Shown: positions 1-6,487 of the stretch, one piece after another | Numbering within the stretch: the first letter of the stretch is position 1 | How the letters are laid out: the number at the start of each line of letters is the position of its first letter | DNA from: Candidatus Electronema nielsenii | Lineage (GTDB): Bacteria > Desulfobacterota > Desulfobulbia > Desulfobulbales > Desulfobulbaceae | NCBI GenBank assembly: GCA_026122915.1 | Contig: JAGIXO010000067.1 | Location: 1-9,117 of the forward strand | Direction of reading: 5' to 3' | Length of the DNA: 9,117 bases | The notes under the pieces: model-generated | Databases searched by the model: none | What the model saw: only the letters and a program-made list of their open reading frames with translations | What the model was told of the DNA's origin: nothing | Program-made: the position numbers and the translations under genes

Positions 1-1
1 C

Positions 2-133
2 TGGAAGGTTGAACGACTTTTCGCTTGGCTTCAGAATTTCAGAAGGCTGGTTGTCCGGTATGAGCGTCATCTTGGCAATTTCTTAGCTTTTCTACAACTT
101 GCTTGTTCAGTTATTTTGCTTCGATTTATTTTG
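2..133 (+). mobile_element. IS5-type transposase, C-terminal fragment
   Basis: Reading from base 2, the translation begins WKVERLFAWLQNFRRLVVRY and continues to a hydrophobic stretch ending LACSVILLR near base 124. This is the conserved end of IS5-superfamily DDE transposases: the glutamate of the VER motif is the last catalytic residue, followed by F-x-W, the RRLxxRYE helix and the terminal (L)ACxxILLR block. The rest of the gene lies left of the window. The frame does not stop where such proteins usually end. It runs on to a TAA at 236-238 through about 35 residues that do not look like transposase, because the sequence has changed to a DUF4435 gene in another frame by about base 130. No terminal inverted repeat is visible at the junction, so the right end of the element seems to be lost. 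Family-level assignment is fairly secure; the subgroup is not determined. Confidence 0.72.
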
Positions 134-459
134 AAAGTGCTGTTTACCACGAATTTCTTTTTCGCTATAAATCCAGTAAAAATATCGTTTACGGGATTGT
201 TGAAGGCAAAGAAGACCCTATGTCTTACAAAGGGCTAATCGAACATCAATTGCCAAAAGGATGGGAAGTGGAATTAGTTCTTGCTGGGTGCAAAAACAAC
301 GTGCTCCGTGCAGTCAATTTTTTCGACCGGGCAAGATTTTCGCCAAAGAGGATATGTTTCTTTAGTGATAGAGACCTATCATATCTCATGTTAGATGGTA
401 CAGTATATAGCGAGAACGTCTATGTCACTGATAATTATTTCTCTTGCTCGACGTTTTGA
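103..459 (+). pseudogene. DUF4435 (AriB-like, TOPRIM-type) gene fragment, truncated at both ends
   Basis: The open frame from a TTG at 103 to TGA at 457-459 gives 118 residues, against about 250-300 for the family. Recognisable DUF4435 features begin at FESAVYHEFL (residues 10-19). They continue with a VEGKED motif (33-38), a GCKNNVL block (62-68), FFSDRD (86-91) and VTDNY near the end. The glutamate of EGK and the DRD pair resemble the acidic residues of a TOPRIM metal site. DUF4435 is the family of AriB, the effector of the PARIS phage-defence system, and also occurs in other ATPase-linked contexts. Family resemblance stops at TDNY (427-438), where the cinA 3' end starts on the opposite strand; the last seven residues look like read-out. 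The 5' side is joined to transposase sequence, so the native start is uncertain or lost. The segment is visibly AT-rich compared with the genes to its right. I infer a dead remnant; an assembly chimera is the alternative. Confidence 0.65.
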
Positions 460-1675
460 GAACCACCCGCCGCACCGTATCCAAGGCCATCATGGCCGTC
501 ATCTCTTGAATCTCATTCCGGCTACCGCAGAAATGATGCAACTTCGCTCGTGCCGCGCCTTGGTAAAACACGCCGATATAGGCCGTGCCGACCGGTTTGT
601 CCGCTGTACCACCATCCGGGCCAGCAATGCCGGTCACAGAAACGGCAATCTCCGCGCCAGTGCGAGCAGCTAACCCTGTAGCCATCGCCTCAGCCACCGG
701 CTCGCTCACCGCGCCGTGTTTGCGGAGCAATTCGGCATCCACATTGAGCAGCTTTTCTTTGAGCTGATTAGAATAAGCCACCACTCCACCCGCAAACCAA
801 GCCGAGCTGCCCGGCACTGCTGTGATTTTTGCACCGATCAGCCCGCCAGTGCAGGATTCTGCTGTGGCAAGCAAGAGCTTGTTCTCCCACAGCAACTGGC
901 CAACGATTTGCGCCAGCGTTTCCTGATCAGTACCGTAGAGATACTCTCCTAATATGAGCCGAATGCGTTGATCAGCAGCGTTGAACAACGTATCAACTGC
1001 TGCCTCGCTGCTCTCCGCCACGGTCAAACTGACCTGTACCTCGCCACCGACTGGATAATAGCCTATAGTTATCTGCGCTTCCTGCTCTAAGGTCAGCAGC
1101 CACTGATTGATCTCGCATTCGGACAAGCCAACAGTCCTATACAGCCGCGTCCGCACTGCGCTGTGACTGCCGCCGCACCAATCATTCAACCTTGGCAGAA
1201 CAATCTCAGTCAGCAACTTTTCCGCCTGTGTCGGTACACCGGGCAGAAAAAAGACCGGCACAGTCTCATGCACCAGCAAATGTCCAGCCATTCGTGCTTC
1301 TGCGTTCAACACTTCAGCCCCTTGAGGCAGCCACGCCAACTTTTCCAACGCACGGACATCTCCCCAAGGCCGAGCGTGAATTTTCTCCAGAATTTCTGGG
1401 TGCAAGGTAGCAGGACGTTCCAGAGCTTCGGCAGTTGCTTCATTGGTGAGATCATCCGTAGTCGCTCCTAGCCCACCAGTGACAAGAACAAAGTCCGCTC
1501 GTCCAACCGCTCGTTTCAGAACCTCACCAATCAGCTTGGGTGCATCACCGATGGTGTGCATAGCAGCCACCGTATGTCCCGCGAGAAAAAGCTGGCGGGC
1601 CGCAAACGCACTGGTAGTGTTGATGATCCGGCCCGTGGTCAATTCGTCGCCCACAGCGATGATTTCTCCGATCAT
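425..1675 (-). CDS. cinA: CinA family protein (competence-damage inducible / NMN amidohydrolase)
   Basis: A 416-residue two-domain protein of normal CinA length. The N-terminal half is a MoCF/MoeA-like domain with GDELTTG (9-15) and VTGGLGATTDD (65-75); in characterised homologues this domain is an ADP-ribose pyrophosphatase. The C-terminal half is the PncC domain with AESCTGG (272-278, catalytic serine 274) and VTGIAGPDGG (347-356). It converts nicotinamide mononucleotide to nicotinate mononucleotide and ammonia in pyridine-nucleotide salvage. The protein is cytoplasmic. It is the last gene of the minus-strand run and its ATG overlaps the mtaB stop by four bases (ATGA at 1672-1675). A long AGGAGG run lies just upstream. 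The extreme C-terminus, after VRRVVL, is unusual: KTSSKRNNYQ. Its last four or five codons and the stop lie in sequence that also encodes the TDNY motif of the DUF4435 fragment, so the original 3' end may have been replaced. All functional motifs are intact. Confidence 0.95.
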   Translation of the reverse strand: MIGEIIAVGDELTTGRIINTTSAFAARQLFLAGHTVAAMHTIGDAPKLIGEVLKRAVGRADFVLVTGGLGATTDDLTNEATAEALERPATLHPEILEKIHARPWGDVRALEKLAWLPQGAEVLNAEARMAGHLLVHETVPVFFLPGVPTQAEKLLTEIVLPRLNDWCGGSHSAVRTRLYRTVGLSECEINQWLLTLEQEAQITIGYYPVGGEVQVSLTVAESSEAAVDTLFNAADQRIRLILGEYLYGTDQETLAQIVGQLLWENKLLLATAESCTGGLIGAKITAVPGSSAWFAGGVVAYSNQLKEKLLNVDAELLRKHGAVSEPVAEAMATGLAARTGAEIAVSVTGIAGPDGGTADKPVGTAYIGVFYQGAARAKLHHFCGSRNEIQEMTAMMALDTVRRVVLKTSSKRNNYQ

Positions 1676-3006
1676 GCCTCCTCCTCCTTTTCGATCAATT
1701 CACCTAACACCACGCCATCCTTGATTTCGCTTAACCGGACAGGTACGACTGTTCCTGCACGATTGGCTGTCCCTCTGAAGTGTACCGAGATGTAGTTTTC
1801 TGTGAAGCCTTTGAGCAATTTGGCTTTCGGGCCTTTTCGCTCGACTAAAACCTGCTGCTCTGTACCAAGGTGCCGCTGAGAAAAGGCTGCCCGTTTTGCT
1901 TGATCAAGATTGCGCAGCCGAGCCACCCGCTCCTCTTTGACCGCCGCAGGCACGTGGTCAGGAAACTTCGCTGCTGCCGTACCCGGTCGAATTGAGTAGG
2001 GAAAGACGTGCAGATACGTCACTGGCAGATCAGCGAGTAGTCGGTAGCCGTTATCAGCGGCCTGATCGTCTTCTCCGGGGAAGCCAGCTAAAATATCGCA
2101 GCCAATCGCCGCATTAGGTATGACTGCATGGACTTTTTCCACGGCGGCGGCAAAGGTCTCTGCTGTGTAGTGCCGATTCATTCGCGATAAAATGCCGCTG
2201 TCGCCGCTTTGCAAGGGGATGTGCAGATGAGGCATGAAATTCGGGTACGTGGTCAGCAGTTCCAGCAAGCGCTCGTTGACCTCAGTTGGTTCTACAGAAC
2301 TCAGGCGAAGACGAACGCTGGGGAGTGCTCGACACAGCGTTTCGAGCAGGGAGTAAATATCCTTTCCCTCGGTCAAATCAAGGCCGTATTTACCCACGTT
2401 GATGCCGGTAACGATGATTTCTCGGCAGCCTTCTTCGATAAAGAGGCGAGCCTGCGTTAGCACGTCGGCTACGGGCAGGCTGCGGCTACGGCCTCTGGTG
2501 TATGGAACGATGCAGTATGAGCAGAAGTTGTTGCAGCCGTCCTGAATGCGGAGAAAAGCGCGAGTCCTGCCACTGAAACGGTGTACTAACGGCAACAGGC
2601 AAATTTCCCGTGCTGTACCAATCTCTGGCAGTAGATTTTGGTCTTCTTTCTCGCCCAGCGCAGCCCTGATTACTAACTGCTTGGCTGCGTTGCCGACTAC
2701 AATTAACCGCCGCTCTGGAACGAGACTTTGCAACTCCGCAGCAGCGATTTCGGCATGACAGCCTGTCACTACAAGGCGAGCCTCTGGGTTGTCTCGCGCA
2801 ATCCGCCGGATCAGCTGGCGCGATTCTTGACTGGCGCGGGCAGTAACAGCGCAGGTATTAATAACAAAAACGTCTGCTGAGGCCGAGGCAGGCACGATCT
2901 TGCAGCCTTGCTCTTGGAACCCAGCCAGAAAGGCTGCGGACTCGAATTGATTGACCTTGCAGCCAAGGGTGACGACTGCGACGGTTCTACAGGTCGTGCT
3001 GCTCAA
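1672..3006 (-). CDS. mtaB: tRNA (N6-threonylcarbamoyladenosine(37)-C2)-methylthiotransferase MtaB
   Basis: A 444-residue radical-SAM methylthiotransferase that adds a methylthio group to t6A37 of ANN-decoding tRNAs. The N-terminal UPF0004 domain carries the three cysteines of the auxiliary iron-sulfur cluster in LGCKVNQFE (C16), NTCAVT (C52) and VTGC (C83). The radical SAM cluster motif CNNFCSYC (C158, C162, C165) follows. A TRAM-like RNA-binding segment ends the protein (roughly 380-440, with ENYISVHF). The GCKVNQ sequence and the overall length favour MtaB over MiaB or RimO. The start taken is TTG at 3004-3006, because the frame is open upstream but contains no ATG, GTG or TTG before the ptsN end. 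No clear Shine-Dalgarno precedes it, so initiation may be weak or coupled to upstream translation. It is 64 bp after ptsN and overlaps cinA by 4 bp. Confidence 0.93.
   Translation of the reverse strand: MSSTTCRTVAVVTLGCKVNQFESAAFLAGFQEQGCKIVPASASADVFVINTCAVTARASQESRQLIRRIARDNPEARLVVTGCHAEIAAAELQSLVPERRLIVVGNAAKQLVIRAALGEKEDQNLLPEIGTAREICLLPLVHRFSGRTRAFLRIQDGCNNFCSYCIVPYTRGRSRSLPVADVLTQARLFIEEGCREIIVTGINVGKYGLDLTEGKDIYSLLETLCRALPSVRLRLSSVEPTEVNERLLELLTTYPNFMPHLHIPLQSGDSGILSRMNRHYTAETFAAAVEKVHAVIPNAAIGCDILAGFPGEDDQAADNGYRLLADLPVTYLHVFPYSIRPGTAAAKFPDHVPAAVKEERVARLRNLDQAKRAAFSQRHLGTEQQVLVERKGPKAKLLKGFTENYISVHFRGTANRAGTVVPVRLSEIKDGVVLGELIEKEEEA
1677..1688 (-). promoter_or_regulatory. Extended Shine-Dalgarno of cinA inside the end of mtaB
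   Basis: On the minus strand the sequence before the cinA ATG is AGGAGGAGGAGG, four tandem AGG units that also encode the Glu-rich end of MtaB (EKEEEA). The distal AGGAGG sits seven bases from the start codon, ideal spacing. Together with the ATGA stop/start overlap this points to translational coupling of cinA to mtaB. It is the strongest ribosome binding site in the operon. Confidence 0.8.
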
Positions 3007-3070
3007 GAAAATGCGGGGAAAAAGGTCAGACGATGATGCCGGTTTTAGCTCGGCTGGCTGTACATAAATG

Positions 3071-3511
3071 TCAAATGGTAGCGAAGAGCTGCTGCACTGT
3101 TTCTGCGCTCGCCGCCTGAAGCAGCTTGCCTCGGTTGCCTTCGTCCTTCAGTACTCTGCTGATTCCACCGAGTGTTTGAAGATATTCTGCTGCCATCTCT
3201 GCTGGCGAAAGAATCATCACGAAAAGATGCACCGGCATTCTGTCTTTGGCTTCAAAAGGAATGCCTCTGACCGATCTACCGAAGCAGAGCAGTAGCTTGT
3301 GCAAATCAGGCAATTTGCCGTGTGGAATAGCAATTCCATTGCCTACCCCGGTGGAGCCGATCTGTTCGCGCTCCAGCAATACTTGGCGTACTGCTTCGGT
3401 CTGTAAGTGCGGACACTGTCGTTGCGCGGCTGTTGCCAGCTCATAAAGCAGCTCGTCTTTGCTTCGTGCCTTCAGTTCAAGAATGATGCTTTCTTCGGTC
3501 AGTTCTGCCAT
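3071..3511 (-). CDS. ptsN: PTS IIA-type nitrogen regulatory protein (EIIA-Ntr)
   Basis: A 146-residue single-domain PTS EIIA type 2 protein (fructose/mannitol fold) of usual PtsN length. The phosphorylation site is the histidine in GNGIAIPHGK (His64 from this start). LEREQIGSTGVGNGIAIPHG is close to the canonical family signature. Such proteins take phosphate from the PEP-EINtr-NPr chain and act as regulators (potassium uptake, nitrogen and stress signalling) rather than sugar transporters. The location directly after rpoN is the classical one and supports PtsN. I chose ATG at 3509-3511; a TTG directly before it would add one residue. The ribosome binding site is weak (AAAGAAAC). The gene lies 35 bp after rpoN and 64 bp before mtaB. 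No EI (ptsP), NPr or rapZ gene is present in the window. Confidence 0.92.
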   Translation of the reverse strand: MAELTEESIILELKARSKDELLYELATAAQRQCPHLQTEAVRQVLLEREQIGSTGVGNGIAIPHGKLPDLHKLLLCFGRSVRGIPFEAKDRMPVHLFVMILSPAEMAAEYLQTLGGISRVLKDEGNRGKLLQAASAETVQQLFATI

Positions 3512-3546
3512 CAAGTTTCTTTGTTGTGTTGGAAGAATGCGTTCGG

Positions 3547-4986
3547 TCAGCCCTTACTGCGGCGGTGCTGAACCGGCATAATTTTCATTTGCTCACGGTA
3601 TTTGGCAACGGTACGCCTCGCTAATTTGATACCCTCCTGCTCCAGCAACTCAGTCAATTTGCTGTCACTGAGAGGTTTGGCCGGATTTTCTTGGCGCACG
3701 AGCTGGCCAATGCGCTGCTTGATCGAAACCGAAGTCAACTCATCGCCATTCTCCCCTTCTGCTGCTGCGGTGGAGAAGAAATATTTCAACTCGTAAATGC
3801 CCTGCGGGGTTTCGACGTACTTGTTTGATGTTACCCGGCTGACCGTCGATTCATGCACGCCAATATCTTTGGCGACATCACTGAGAACTAATGGTCGGAG
3901 AAAGCTCGGTCCCTTTTCAAAAAACTCCCGCTGATGGCGGACGATGCTCTCCATCACCTTACTGATGGTATTCTGCCGATAATGAAGGGCACTGATCAGC
4001 ATCTGCGCGTTGCGCTTTTTTTCTTGGAGATATTCTTTCGAGTCTGGGGGCAGCTGCTTAATCATTGCATCATGATATGAGGCAGAAAGCTGAAGTTGTG
4101 GTAGCTCATCGCTGTTAAGCTGCACCACAAATTCATCGTCGAATTGAAATACATACACATCTGGCACGATATGTCGTATCTGCTCGTTGCTGTACTGGTT
4201 GCCAGGATAAGGTACCAGCCCAGCGATGATGCCTGCGGTTTTTTGTACTTCTCGAAGAGGAGTACCGGTGCGGCGAGCGATTTCAGCAAAGTTGTGGCTC
4301 TCTAACTCGGTGAAGAAATCAGCGACAACGCGATAGGGCAGCTTATCCTCCATACCTTGCCGCTCTAACTGAAGGAGCAGCGATTCCTGCACACTTCGAG
4401 CTGCCACGCCCGGCGGATCAAGGCTCTGCACCAACCGCAGCATTCCCTCGGCCTCTTCTTCGGTGCAGCTAACGTGCTGACAGATATCAGCAATGTCTGC
4501 GTCTAAAAAGCCGTGGCCGTCTAAATTGCCGAGAATAAAGCGAGCAATGTCTAAATCTAACTCGGTCAGCTTCAGATGGGTGAGCTGCCACGCGAGAAAG
4601 GCAAGCAGACCCGGTGTGGCGGCAAGAAAATCAAGGCGGGAAGGCGCATCAGCAGCAGGAGTTTCGTGAGCAAAGGAAAAATCAGCGTCAAAGTTATTGG
4701 CGTAGTCTTCCCAATTCACCTCAGCTACGGCGACAGGATTATCACCGGCCACTTGCGCTGTGATCGGAGCTTCGCTGCCTTCACCTGTTTCCTCAATCAG
4801 CGAGATGTCCGTGTCCACATCCTCGCTCACTGTTTCTTCCAGCACGGGATTTTGCTCCATCTCAGTCTGAAGTGCGCCAACCAACTCCATCCGGTTAAGC
4901 TGAAGCAGCTTGATCGCCTGCCGAAGCTGCTGCGTCATGAGCAGCTTCTGGGCCAGCTTCATCTGCTGGCGGAGTTCAATGCTCAT
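3547..4986 (-). CDS. rpoN: RNA polymerase sigma-54 factor
   Basis: A 479-residue sigma-54 of typical length with all regions. The glutamine/leucine-rich activator-interacting region I is at about 1-50 (MTQQLRQAIKLLQL, then EMEQNPVLEE). An acidic linker (50-110) follows, then the core-binding domain (about 115-300), the helix-turn-helix region (around VAKDIGVHESTVSRVTSNKY) and the diagnostic RpoN box ARRTVAKYRE (456-465). It directs RNA polymerase to -24/-12 promoters, which open only with AAA+ enhancer-binding activators. The ATG start gives the standard N-terminus MSIELRQQMKLAQKLLMTQQ; no good Shine-Dalgarno is seen in the 16-bp gap after lptB. The following gene is ptsN, 35 bp on. The ribosome hibernation gene hpf, usual at this spot, is missing. 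Confidence 0.97.
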   Translation of the reverse strand: MSIELRQQMKLAQKLLMTQQLRQAIKLLQLNRMELVGALQTEMEQNPVLEETVSEDVDTDISLIEETGEGSEAPITAQVAGDNPVAVAEVNWEDYANNFDADFSFAHETPAADAPSRLDFLAATPGLLAFLAWQLTHLKLTELDLDIARFILGNLDGHGFLDADIADICQHVSCTEEEAEGMLRLVQSLDPPGVAARSVQESLLLQLERQGMEDKLPYRVVADFFTELESHNFAEIARRTGTPLREVQKTAGIIAGLVPYPGNQYSNEQIRHIVPDVYVFQFDDEFVVQLNSDELPQLQLSASYHDAMIKQLPPDSKEYLQEKKRNAQMLISALHYRQNTISKVMESIVRHQREFFEKGPSFLRPLVLSDVAKDIGVHESTVSRVTSNKYVETPQGIYELKYFFSTAAAEGENGDELTSVSIKQRIGQLVRQENPAKPLSDSKLTELLEQEGIKLARRTVAKYREQMKIMPVQHRRSKG

Positions 4987-5002
4987 GCGCGGCGACCAGA
5001 TT

Positions 5003-5737
5003 CTACAGAGTAAAGTTTTCGCCGAGGTACATCTTCTTGGCCAGCTCGCTGCGGATGATGTCGCCCGCTGCGCCGCTGGTGAGAATCTGGCCTTCGTTCA
5101 TGATGTACGCAAAATCGCAGACCTGAAGAGTCTCGCGCACGTTGTGATCGGAAATAAGAATGCCGAGTCCCTTGGCTTTAAGAACCCGGATGATCTGCTG
5201 CAAATCCGCCACGGAGAGCGGATCAACCCCGGCAAATGGTTCGTCGAGAAGAATAAAGCGAGGCCGCACCGCCAAGGCACGCATGATCTCCACTCGCCGC
5301 CGCTCACCGCCAGATAACGCGTGGCCTTTATTCTGGGCCAGATGCTCGATCTTCAGTTCAGCCATCAGCTCACGGATGCGCTGGCGAATTTCATTGCTGC
5401 TTAACCCCAGCGGCTCAAGGACGATGCGGACATTCTCCTCCACGGTCAGCTTCTTGAAGACCGACGGTTCTTGCGCTAAATAGGTGATGCCTTTGGCCGC
5501 CCGCTGATGAATGGGCATGTCGCCGATCTCCTCACCGTCTAACAGAACGGAACCAGAGCTGGGCCGAATAAAGCCGACAATCGAGTAAAAGGTGGTGGTT
5601 TTGCCTGCTCCGTTTGGGCCGAGCAGACCGACAATGGAGCCGCTTCGCACCTGAAGGCTGACTTGATCAACCACCCGTCGGGTGCGATATTCCTTAACCA
5701 AATTTCTGGTCTCTAAGATTGAGGGTTCCATCATCAT
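5003..5737 (-). CDS. lptB: LPS export ABC transporter ATP-binding protein LptB
   Basis: A 244-residue ABC ATPase, matching the roughly 240 residues of LptB. Visible elements are Walker A GPNGAGKTT (40-48), Q-loop LAQEPSVF, signature LSGGERRRVEI, Walker B FILLDEPFAGVDP and the switch histidine in ISDHNVRETL. The YLAQEPSVFKKLTVEENV stretch is typical of LptB. It powers extraction of lipopolysaccharide from the inner membrane with LptFG and LptC. The frame is open upstream to 5803, but that longer start would overlap lptA by 56 bp and add a non-conserved tail. The start is therefore one of three consecutive ATGs at 5737, 5734 or 5731, 10-16 bp after the lptA stop; none has a strong Shine-Dalgarno. 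The gene sits between lptA and rpoN, the usual arrangement. Confidence 0.95.
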   Translation of the reverse strand: MMMEPSILETRNLVKEYRTRRVVDQVSLQVRSGSIVGLLGPNGAGKTTTFYSIVGFIRPSSGSVLLDGEEIGDMPIHQRAAKGITYLAQEPSVFKKLTVEENVRIVLEPLGLSSNEIRQRIRELMAELKIEHLAQNKGHALSGGERRRVEIMRALAVRPRFILLDEPFAGVDPLSVADLQQIIRVLKAKGLGILISDHNVRETLQVCDFAYIMNEGQILTSGAAGDIIRSELAKKMYLGENFTL

Positions 5738-5747
5738 GCCGCTGCTA

Positions 5748-6287
5748 CTATTGCTGAATGACCGCCTTAACCCGTCCTGTTGTCTCTCCGCTGCCGTTCT
5801 CAACCACAGAGCGTTTCTCGTCTAAATAATAGGTGATAGTTTTGCCAGAAACCATGTTCTTGTCTTGCAAGGCTTTGGCATTGCCGCTGAGAACCACCTT
5901 GCGCTCGGCGGCAACATATTCCATCTTTTCGCCGGTGCCGAGCCAGTCTCCCTGCGTGACTTCCACTTTGCCGATACAGATCAGACTTTTCACTTTGCTG
6001 GACTTGCCCTTCTCAGGTTTGTCCGCTGCTTTACCACCTTTGTTCGGTGCACTTTCCTCGTATTGCACAGTCATTTCATCAGCGCGGATGGTGACTTTGC
6101 CTTGACTCGCTTCGACGTTACCGATGAAAACGACCGTGTTCTTGTTCTCTTGGGAAATCATGCGGTCGGCTTCAATGTTGATCGGTGCCTCGTCCTTGGC
6201 AAAGGAGGCAGAGGCGTTCAAAAGGATCAGCAGACTAAACAAGGCTGCCGTTGCCGGTTGCCGAAGGGATAATGGGAAAAAATACAT
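5748..6287 (-). CDS. lptA: LPS transport periplasmic protein LptA (OstA-like)
   Basis: A 179-residue exported OstA/LptA-domain protein that forms the periplasmic beta-jellyroll bridge carrying LPS to the outer membrane. A signal peptide spans residues 1-30 (hydrophobic AALFSLLILL, probable cleavage SFA|KDEA). The mature part begins PINIEADRM and shows the family pattern: FIGNVEASQGKVTIRADEM, then GKVEVTQGDWLGTGEKMEY, then KVVLSGNAKALQDKNMVSG. A Lys/Gly/Pro-rich stretch (residues 77-100) separates the two halves. I chose the ATG at 6285-6287, preceded by AGGGG at good spacing. An in-frame ATG at 6308 adds seven residues and has no Shine-Dalgarno. It is the first gene of the minus-strand operon; lptC, often directly upstream, is not there, and argB is divergent. 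Confidence 0.93.
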   Translation of the reverse strand: MYFFPLSLRQPATAALFSLLILLNASASFAKDEAPINIEADRMISQENKNTVVFIGNVEASQGKVTIRADEMTVQYEESAPNKGGKAADKPEKGKSSKVKSLICIGKVEVTQGDWLGTGEKMEYVAAERKVVLSGNAKALQDKNMVSGKTITYYLDEKRSVVENGSGETTGRVKAVIQQ

Positions 6288-6487
6288 TGTTGCCCCTATC
6301 TGAATCATGTTTTATAAGATGGTGTTGCACAAACGTCTGCTTCTACGCAGGAGCGTACAAGATACAGGGTTCACCGGAAAATGTAAAGTTTTTCCATCTC
6401 CCTGTTCGCAGACGAAAAACTGTCGATGATGCGAACGTGCCTACCTGATGAGGTAGCCAGAACGCACCCTATTTAACTAAGGAGAGC
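6288..6487. other. Divergent intergenic region lptA / argB
   Basis: This 200-bp gap separates two divergently transcribed genes. It holds the candidate promoter for the minus-strand operon and must also hold the argB promoter, for which I see no convincing -35/-10 pair. A short hairpin, CTACC-tgatga-GGTAG (6441-6456), lies about 30 bp before argB. No obvious large operator palindrome was found; an ARG box was not recognisable by eye. Confidence 0.6.
6359..6387 (-). promoter_or_regulatory. Candidate sigma-70 promoter of the lptA-lptB-rpoN-ptsN-mtaB-cinA operon
   Basis: On the minus strand TTTACA (6387-6382, five of six matches to the -35 consensus) is separated by exactly 17 bp from TATCTT (6364-6359, four of six matches to the -10 consensus). 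Transcription would start near 6352, giving a leader of about 65 nt before the lptA ATG. It is the only good match in the divergent region on this strand. It is a sequence match only. Confidence 0.5.

Noticed and set aside
395..673. 92-codon plus-strand open frame spanning the cinA junction
   Set aside because: It reads antisense through conserved cinA coding sequence after the junction and has no recognisable protein features.
3007..3070. Possible terminator between ptsN and mtaB
   Set aside because: Only a four-bp GCCG/CGGC pairing with no T-run is present, and mtaB appears to be in the same transcript.
4576..5013. 145-codon plus-strand open frame antisense to rpoN
   Set aside because: It overlaps the conserved N-terminal region of sigma-54 and shows no domain or ribosome site.
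5738..5803. Longer N-terminus of LptB starting at 5803
   Set aside because: It would overlap lptA by 56 bp and add 22 non-conserved residues; the ATG cluster at 5729-5737 fits the family length.
6288..6308. LptA start at the upstream ATG (6308)
   Set aside because: It has no Shine-Dalgarno, whereas the ATG at 6287 has AGGGG at good spacing and gives a cleaner signal peptide.
6440..6470. CTGATGAG core resembling a hammerhead ribozyme upstream of argB
   Set aside because: The CUGAUGA core is present but no proper stem II followed by GAAA is seen, only a five-bp hairpin; a chance match.
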